In this document: in pieces, positions 5,607-9,065 of the stretch
Layout: each line of letters opens with the position of its first letter
Numbering within the stretch: the first letter of the stretch is position 1
Assembly (NCBI GenBank): GCA_027009095.1
Contig: JALVDG010000309.1
Span: 1-9,065, forward strand
DNA: 9,065 bases
Source of the DNA: Thiotrichaceae bacterium
GTDB lineage: Bacteria; Pseudomonadota; Gammaproteobacteria; Thiotrichales; Thiotrichaceae
Direction: 5' to 3'
The notes under the pieces: model-generated
The model's input: only the letters and a program-made list of their open reading frames with translations
Told to the model about the DNA's origin: nothing
Databases searched by the model: none
Made by a program: the position numbers and the translations under genes

Positions 5607-6767
5607 GTGTACCAAGTTATAACAACAAACAATCATTTATCTAGCTATATCGAAACAATCAAAGATTGCAAATGGTTGGCTTTGGATACAGAGTTTATTC
5701 GTGAACGTACTTACTACCCTAAACTTTGTTTAGTGCAAATAGCAGCTCATGATTCGGAAGGAAAATTGCAACTTGCTTGCATTGATCCTTTAGCCATCGA
5801 TGATATTTCTCCCTTGCTGTATTTACTTAATAACACCAATATCACCAAAGTATTGCATGCCGCTCATCAAGACTTGGAAATTTTTAATTCTTTAAATGGG
5901 CGAGTACCACAACCTATTTTTGATACACAACCAGCCGCTGCTGTTTTAGGTTATGGTGATCAGATGGGCTATGGTCGCCTTGTGCAGCAGGTGTTGAAAG
6001 TTGATCTTGATAAGTCGCAATCTCGAACCGACTGGGCTAAACGTCCTCTTAAACAAGCACAACTAGATTATGCGATTGACGATGTGCGCTACCTTGCACA
6101 GATCTATCCTATTATTCGTGATCGGCTTATCTCACTTAATCGTTTAAATTGGCTAGACAATGATTTTGCCCATTTTACAAACCCCAAACTCTATGCCATC
6201 AATGCCGATAGTCGTTGGAAAAAAGTAAAAGGTTTGCAAGTACTTAAACGACCTCAATTGGCTATTTTAAGAGAACTAGCCGCATGGCGAGAAAAGCTAG
6301 CAGAACATAAAAATTTACCTCGTCGCTGGATCGTAAAGGATGAGATTCTGATTGATTTAGCAAGGCAACAGCCTAACAGCCTAGAATCAATTGCTGATAT
6401 GCGTGGTATTAATGCCGAACGCACAAAAAAATATCATCAAACATGGCTTGATTGTATTCAAAGAGGTAAAGCATTAGACCCAAGTGAATACCCTGAAATT
6501 AGCCGAAGAAACAAACCCACTCCAGATGAAGATAAAGTAATAGATGTTTTAATTACCGCACTGAATATACGTGCTCAAGAGCTAGATATAACACCTGCTG
6601 TTATCACCTCTCGTAAGAAAGTAGCTAACATGGTACAAGAAAAACGCACATTTCTTTCTAATGACTGGCGAGGTACTTTAGTAAATGAATTATTTGCTGA
6701 TATATTAAATGGGCATAAAGTAATTGCGGTTAAAAATGGTAAGGCAGCCATTATCGATATCAATTAA
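5607..6767 (+). CDS. rnd: Ribonuclease D
   Basis: 3'-to-5' exoribonuclease of the DEDD family that trims tRNA precursors and other stable RNAs in the cytoplasm. From the GTG at 5607 the protein has 386 residues (E. coli RNase D has 375). Catalytic motifs: Exo I LDTEF with D27 and E29; Exo II HAAHQDLEIF with D89; Exo III YAIDDVRYLAQIYP with Y155 and D159 (the DEDDy pattern). An HRDC RNA-binding domain follows (about 214-293, including LRELAAWREKLAEHKNLPRRW), then a C-terminal second HRDC-like segment as in other RNase D proteins. The start is chosen for its AAGGA site and because translation from it opens MYQVITTNNHL, close to the family N-terminus. The open frame continues upstream to 5469 but there encodes MITE and spacer sequence. 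The gene is single and converges on soeC. All catalytic residues are present. Confidence 0.95.
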   Translation: MYQVITTNNHLSSYIETIKDCKWLALDTEFIRERTYYPKLCLVQIAAHDSEGKLQLACIDPLAIDDISPLLYLLNNTNITKVLHAAHQDLEIFNSLNGRVPQPIFDTQPAAAVLGYGDQMGYGRLVQQVLKVDLDKSQSRTDWAKRPLKQAQLDYAIDDVRYLAQIYPIIRDRLISLNRLNWLDNDFAHFTNPKLYAINADSRWKKVKGLQVLKRPQLAILRELAAWREKLAEHKNLPRRWIVKDEILIDLARQQPNSLESIADMRGINAERTKKYHQTWLDCIQRGKALDPSEYPEISRRNKPTPDEDKVIDVLITALNIRAQELDITPAVITSRKKVANMVQEKRTFLSNDWRGTLVNELFADILNGHKVIAVKNGKAAIIDIN

Positions 6768-6774
6768 TTTACAC

Positions 6775-6828
6775 AATACCCTCGCCAAATTTAAACGGTA
6801 GGGTGGATAAGTCATTTATCCACCCTAC
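6775..6828 (+). repeat. Dispersed GTAGGGTGGATAA repeat, copy 1
   Basis: A 54-base unit beginning AATACCCTCGCC and ending in a perfect 13-bp hairpin, GTAGGGTGGATAA / TTATCCACCCTAC, with a 5-base loop (6798-6828). The second copy is at 7934-7986: the first 23 bases align without gaps at 15 of 23 and the next 13 are identical. It starts 8 bases after the rnd stop, between the convergent rnd and soeC, where the hairpin could stop or stabilise transcripts from either side, though no T-run follows. Similar GTAGGGTGG-type palindromes are scattered REP-like in many gammaproteobacterial genomes (recalled, not checked). Confidence 0.72.
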
Positions 6829-6854
6829 TAATCACATTTAGCAAAGGTATTGGA

Positions 6855-7835
6855 TTAAGCAATATTTTGATAATATAAATTCTGCGGATGGTTTGCATCG
6901 GCAAAGAAGTACCAACGCTCAGCTAATAAACCTACATACTGAACAAGGATCGCTAATAATGGAATAAAGTATCCTTTACTACTCAAACTAATCACAAGCA
7001 AAATAACAGGAATAACAAAGACCAAAATAAAAGCAATATATTTTATATTTCTAAGCACTGCTTTGCTTTTGCCATGAAAATATTCACGCGTATTAAATGA
7101 ACCACCTAAAAATCCTTGTGTTATTTGTACAACTTTTGGATGGCGCACACCAATTGCAGAGCGTAAATCAGATTTTGGGGTGATTTTTTGATTACGAATA
7201 ACCGTTGCAAAACGAAAAATAAGTGCTAGTACTGTAAAAGTTATTGCCCATGTCGCATAAAAGTTGCTGAGTTCTGTATTCAACCATGCCGATAGTGCCG
7301 TTGCCAAGGTAAAGCCAGAGGCTGTACCCAAGAGAATAAAGTTTATAACCGTTAATGGTGAGTGCCATTCTTGTAAAAACTTAATGCAAGCATAAATCAT
7401 GCCTGTGCAAACGAATAAGGTATAGGTCAATACGGTAGTAATAAACCCTAGAATAAGCGTTGCATCCAGACCTGTTCCACCAGGTGTCTCGAATAAGGGA
7501 TAGGTTAAATCAAAAAAATGAGCCGCACCATAAGCCATTACCCCTATCATCATCGCAGGTAAAGCAATGACTTCACGTGATAACCATGAGGTACGCCACC
7601 TTGCAATAGAACGCCAAGCACGTTCTGGATGACCAAGATGAAAGAAAGAGGCAAACAAGCCAAGTGTCAGCAACATTAATGATAATACGCTGCCAATGAT
7701 ATAAAAATTAGGATCATTTTGTTCAGGCATAAGCTTGAAGGTTGTGAATATTTGCCCTGTAAACAGTGCTAAAAACAATCCCTGCGCTGCACCAATTAAG
7801 GTGGTTAAAAATATTACTGAAAATGCTGGATGCAT
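6855..7835 (-). CDS. soeC: SoeC-like membrane anchor (DmsC/NrfD-type)
   Basis: Membrane subunit that anchors a molybdopterin enzyme complex and passes its electrons to quinone. The 326-residue protein from the ATG at 7835 shows about eight hydrophobic segments, the first starting MHPAFSVIFLTTLIGA and the last near GYFIPLLAILVQYVGLLAERW. The conserved HLGHPERAWRSIARWRTSWLSRE after the second segment and the final ERWYFFADANHPQN are DmsC/SoeC traits. The start is chosen for TTTAGGTAATATT before the ATG, with AGG 7 bases away; a longer frame from a TTG at 7898 begins inside a 46-bp palindrome. With soeA and soeB upstream on the same strand it completes a SoeABC complex (sulfite to sulfate at the cytoplasmic side). 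A DMSO-reductase or other DmsABC-like role is the main alternative. Confidence 0.85.
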   Translation of the reverse strand: MHPAFSVIFLTTLIGAAQGLFLALFTGQIFTTFKLMPEQNDPNFYIIGSVLSLMLLTLGLFASFFHLGHPERAWRSIARWRTSWLSREVIALPAMMIGVMAYGAAHFFDLTYPLFETPGGTGLDATLILGFITTVLTYTLFVCTGMIYACIKFLQEWHSPLTVINFILLGTASGFTLATALSAWLNTELSNFYATWAITFTVLALIFRFATVIRNQKITPKSDLRSAIGVRHPKVVQITQGFLGGSFNTREYFHGKSKAVLRNIKYIAFILVFVIPVILLVISLSSKGYFIPLLAILVQYVGLLAERWYFFADANHPQNLYYQNIA

Positions 7836-7842
7836 AATATTA

Positions 7843-7845
7843 CCT
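7843..7845 (-). promoter_or_regulatory. Ribosome-binding site setting the soeC start
   Basis: The minus strand reads AGG followed by 7 bases and ATG (7835). No comparable site supports the upstream TTG/ATG pair at 7898-7893, which is buried in a stable hairpin. Confidence 0.6.
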
Positions 7846-7864
7846 AAATAATTATTACTGCTTA

Positions 7865-7910
7865 GGCATTCCTTAATTGATGCTTGTAAAAGCATCAATT
7901 AAGGAATGCC
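7865..7910. repeat. 46-bp perfect palindrome between soeB and soeC
   Basis: Two 21-base arms (GGCATTCCTTAATTGATGCTT and its exact reverse complement) flank a 4-base loop. The palindrome is bordered on both sides by CTTA (7861-7864 and 7911-7914), possibly a 4-bp target duplication. In soeBC RNA it would form a very stable 21-bp hairpin ending 29 bases before the soeC start codon. No U-tract follows on the minus strand, so it is not a typical terminator. It may be an RNA-processing or stabilising element, or a small inserted palindrome. Confidence 0.85.
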
Positions 7911-7933
7911 CTTATTTAAAATGATGTTTAATT

Positions 7934-7986
7934 AATACCTTCGCTAATCGTGATCAGTAGGGTGGATAAACGATAGTGCATCCACC
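7934..7986 (+). repeat. Dispersed GTAGGGTGGATAA repeat, copy 2
   Basis: A 53-base unit beginning AATACCTTCGCT, with the shared core GTAGGGTGGATAA (7957-7969). The palindrome is less perfect than in copy 1: GGTGGAT (7961-7967) pairs with ATCCACC (7980-7986) around a 12-base loop. It is in the same orientation as copy 1, so the two form direct repeats on either side of soeC. Confidence 0.7.
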
Positions 7987-8020
7987 AAAATCAAGGCATT
8001 GTTACGAAAAGCTGTAAATA

Positions 8021-8755
8021 CTACCAAGTCGTCATATCATCGAGTGATGGTCCTGTACCAGGTGCTTGATGCTTCTTACGCTCTTCTTTACTTAACGGAT
8101 TATCAACACGTTTCAACTCATCGGTATGAATCTTAATTTCAACTTTTCGACGTGGTAGATAATGATTGGCAGGGTTAGTCCCCCACTCAGGCATTAATTG
8201 ATAACCGTTAGAGTCACGAATGGCTTTCGATACTTCTGAGTCTGGATCATGCACATCACCAAATAATCTCGCGCTCGTCGGGCAAGACATAACACAAGCA
8301 GGTTTGCGTTCGTGTTCTGGTAATAACTCATCATAAATACGATCAACACACAGGGTACATTTTTTCATCACACGCTGTTTTTCGTCTAGCTCACGCGCAC
8401 CGTAAGGACACGCCCAAGAGCAGTATTTACAGCCGATACATTTATCGTAATCAACTAAAACAATACCATCTTGCTTGCGTTTATAACTTGCGCCTGTCGG
8501 ACAAACAGGCACACAAGGTGGCTCTTCGCAATGTAAACAACTCTTTGGAAAATGAACCGTTTCCGTATTCGGGAATGTACCCACTTCAAAGGTTTGTACA
8601 CGGTTAAAGAAAGTACCCGTTGGATTTTCTCCATACGGCATTTTATCTGTCATCGGGCCTGCTTCGCCTGATGTATTCCACTCTTTACAGCTGGTGACAC
8701 ATGCATGACAACCAACGCAGACGTTCAAATCAATAACAAGTGCTAATTGAGTCAT
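8021..8755 (-). CDS. soeB: SoeB-like ferredoxin subunit, four [4Fe-4S]
   Basis: Electron-transfer subunit linking the molybdenum subunit SoeA to the membrane anchor SoeC. The 244-residue protein has 16 cysteines in four groups: C13/16/19/23, C73/76/81/85, C106/109/112/116 and C133/136/154/158, so all ligands for four [4Fe-4S] clusters are present. The opening MTQLALVIDLNVCVGCHACVTSC and the segment TFFNRVQTFEVG resemble SoeB of purple sulfur bacteria as I recall them. No signal peptide is seen, so it should face the cytoplasm, as SoeB does. The start ATG overlaps the last base of the soeA stop codon (TAATG), and AAGGG lies 9 bases upstream, indicating coupled translation. DmsB or PhsB-type subunits are related alternatives. 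Confidence 0.9.
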   Translation of the reverse strand: MTQLALVIDLNVCVGCHACVTSCKEWNTSGEAGPMTDKMPYGENPTGTFFNRVQTFEVGTFPNTETVHFPKSCLHCEEPPCVPVCPTGASYKRKQDGIVLVDYDKCIGCKYCSWACPYGARELDEKQRVMKKCTLCVDRIYDELLPEHERKPACVMSCPTSARLFGDVHDPDSEVSKAIRDSNGYQLMPEWGTNPANHYLPRRKVEIKIHTDELKRVDNPLSKEERKKHQAPGTGPSLDDMTTW

Positions 8756-9065
8756 TATTTTAAGCCCTTTGATTTACGAAATTTACCCGCTATAAATGCT
8801 TGCCATTTACCACGACGCTTTTGCTCCATACCTGGCAAGGGTTTCACTGCATTAAACTGAGGTGATGTGACCTTTGGCTCATTATCGGCGGCTTTATAAA
8901 CCTTTACACGCACGTCATACCAACCTGCTTGACCTGTGATAGGGTCGGAGTTTGAGACATGATCTCCCGCCTCATGAGGTGGTAACTCTTCTGAGATAAC
9001 GTGGTTTAATAAGAAACCTTTATTGGATTCGTTCGCCTTAGGCTCTAAGCCCCAAGTACCTGTCG
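8755..9065 (-). CDS. soeA: SoeA-like molybdopterin oxidoreductase, C-terminal end only
   Basis: The last 102 codons of a gene that enters from the right edge; reading starts at 9063 and the TAA is at 8757-8755. The fragment begins TGTWGLEPKANESNKGFLLN and ends KFRKSKGLK. It includes HVISEELPPHEAGDHVSNSD and PITGQAGWYDVRVKVYK, which fits the end of the molybdopterin-dinucleotide binding domain of SoeA, a CISM-family protein. SoeA would be the catalytic subunit oxidising sulfite. The catalytic and N-terminal iron-sulfur regions are outside the window, so substrate cannot be judged from this piece; the call rests on the C-terminal sequence and the soeBC neighbours. Confidence 0.8.
   Translation of the reverse strand, partial: TGTWGLEPKANESNKGFLLNHVISEELPPHEAGDHVSNSDPITGQAGWYDVRVKVYKAADNEPKVTSPQFNAVKPLPGMEQKRRGKWQAFIAGKFRKSKGLK

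Noticed and set aside
6575..6763. Minus-strand frame of 62 residues inside the 3' end of rnd
   Set aside because: Shadow of the rnd coding sequence.
7836..7898. N-terminal extension of soeC from TTG at 7898
   Set aside because: The start codons lie in the right arm of the 46-bp palindrome, there is no ribosome-binding site, and the extra 21 residues precede the family's normal MHPAFS start.

Overview
The window is AT-rich chromosomal DNA, most likely from a sulfur-oxidising gammaproteobacterium. The arrangement of ispB divergent from rplU-rpmA, and the close resemblance of the IspB, L21, L27 and RNase D proteins to their enterobacterial counterparts, point to Gammaproteobacteria. A SoeABC-type sulfite-oxidising molybdoenzyme points to sulfur oxidation. 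A Thiotrichales or Beggiatoaceae-like host is a guess from gene content and base composition only.

Layout, left to right. Positions 1-242 hold no gene. glnN, a type III glutamine synthetase, lies on the minus strand (298-2469), with an intrinsic terminator after its stop and a very good sigma-54 (-24/-12) promoter about 100 bases before its start. ispB (octaprenyl diphosphate synthase) follows on the same strand (2839-3828). A 392-base divergent promoter region separates it from the plus-strand pair rplU-rpmA (4221-4820), which ends in two strong hairpin terminators. obgE, which often follows rpmA, is absent.

A non-coding stretch of nearly 800 bases (4821-5606) follows. It contains several inverted repeats, an FNR-like palindrome and a 121-bp MITE-like element that has imperfect terminal inverted repeats and a 9-10 bp target duplication. 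rnd (RNase D) then runs on the plus strand from a GTG at 5607 to 6767. Facing it on the minus strand are soeC (6855-7835), soeB (8021-8755) and the 3' end of soeA (8755 to the window edge). soeA and soeB overlap by one base. soeC is set apart by 185 bases containing a 46-bp perfect palindrome and a dispersed repeat, and a second copy of that repeat lies on the other side of soeC.

How the genes fit together: soeABC would form a membrane-bound complex passing electrons from sulfite oxidation to the quinone pool. ispB makes the side chain of ubiquinone, so the two are linked functionally although not in one operon. glnN assimilates ammonium and appears to be under nitrogen (RpoN/NtrC-type) control. 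rplU-rpmA and rnd are ribosome and RNA-maturation housekeeping genes. I found no new multi-gene system. The most unusual material is in the intergenic repeats and palindromes.
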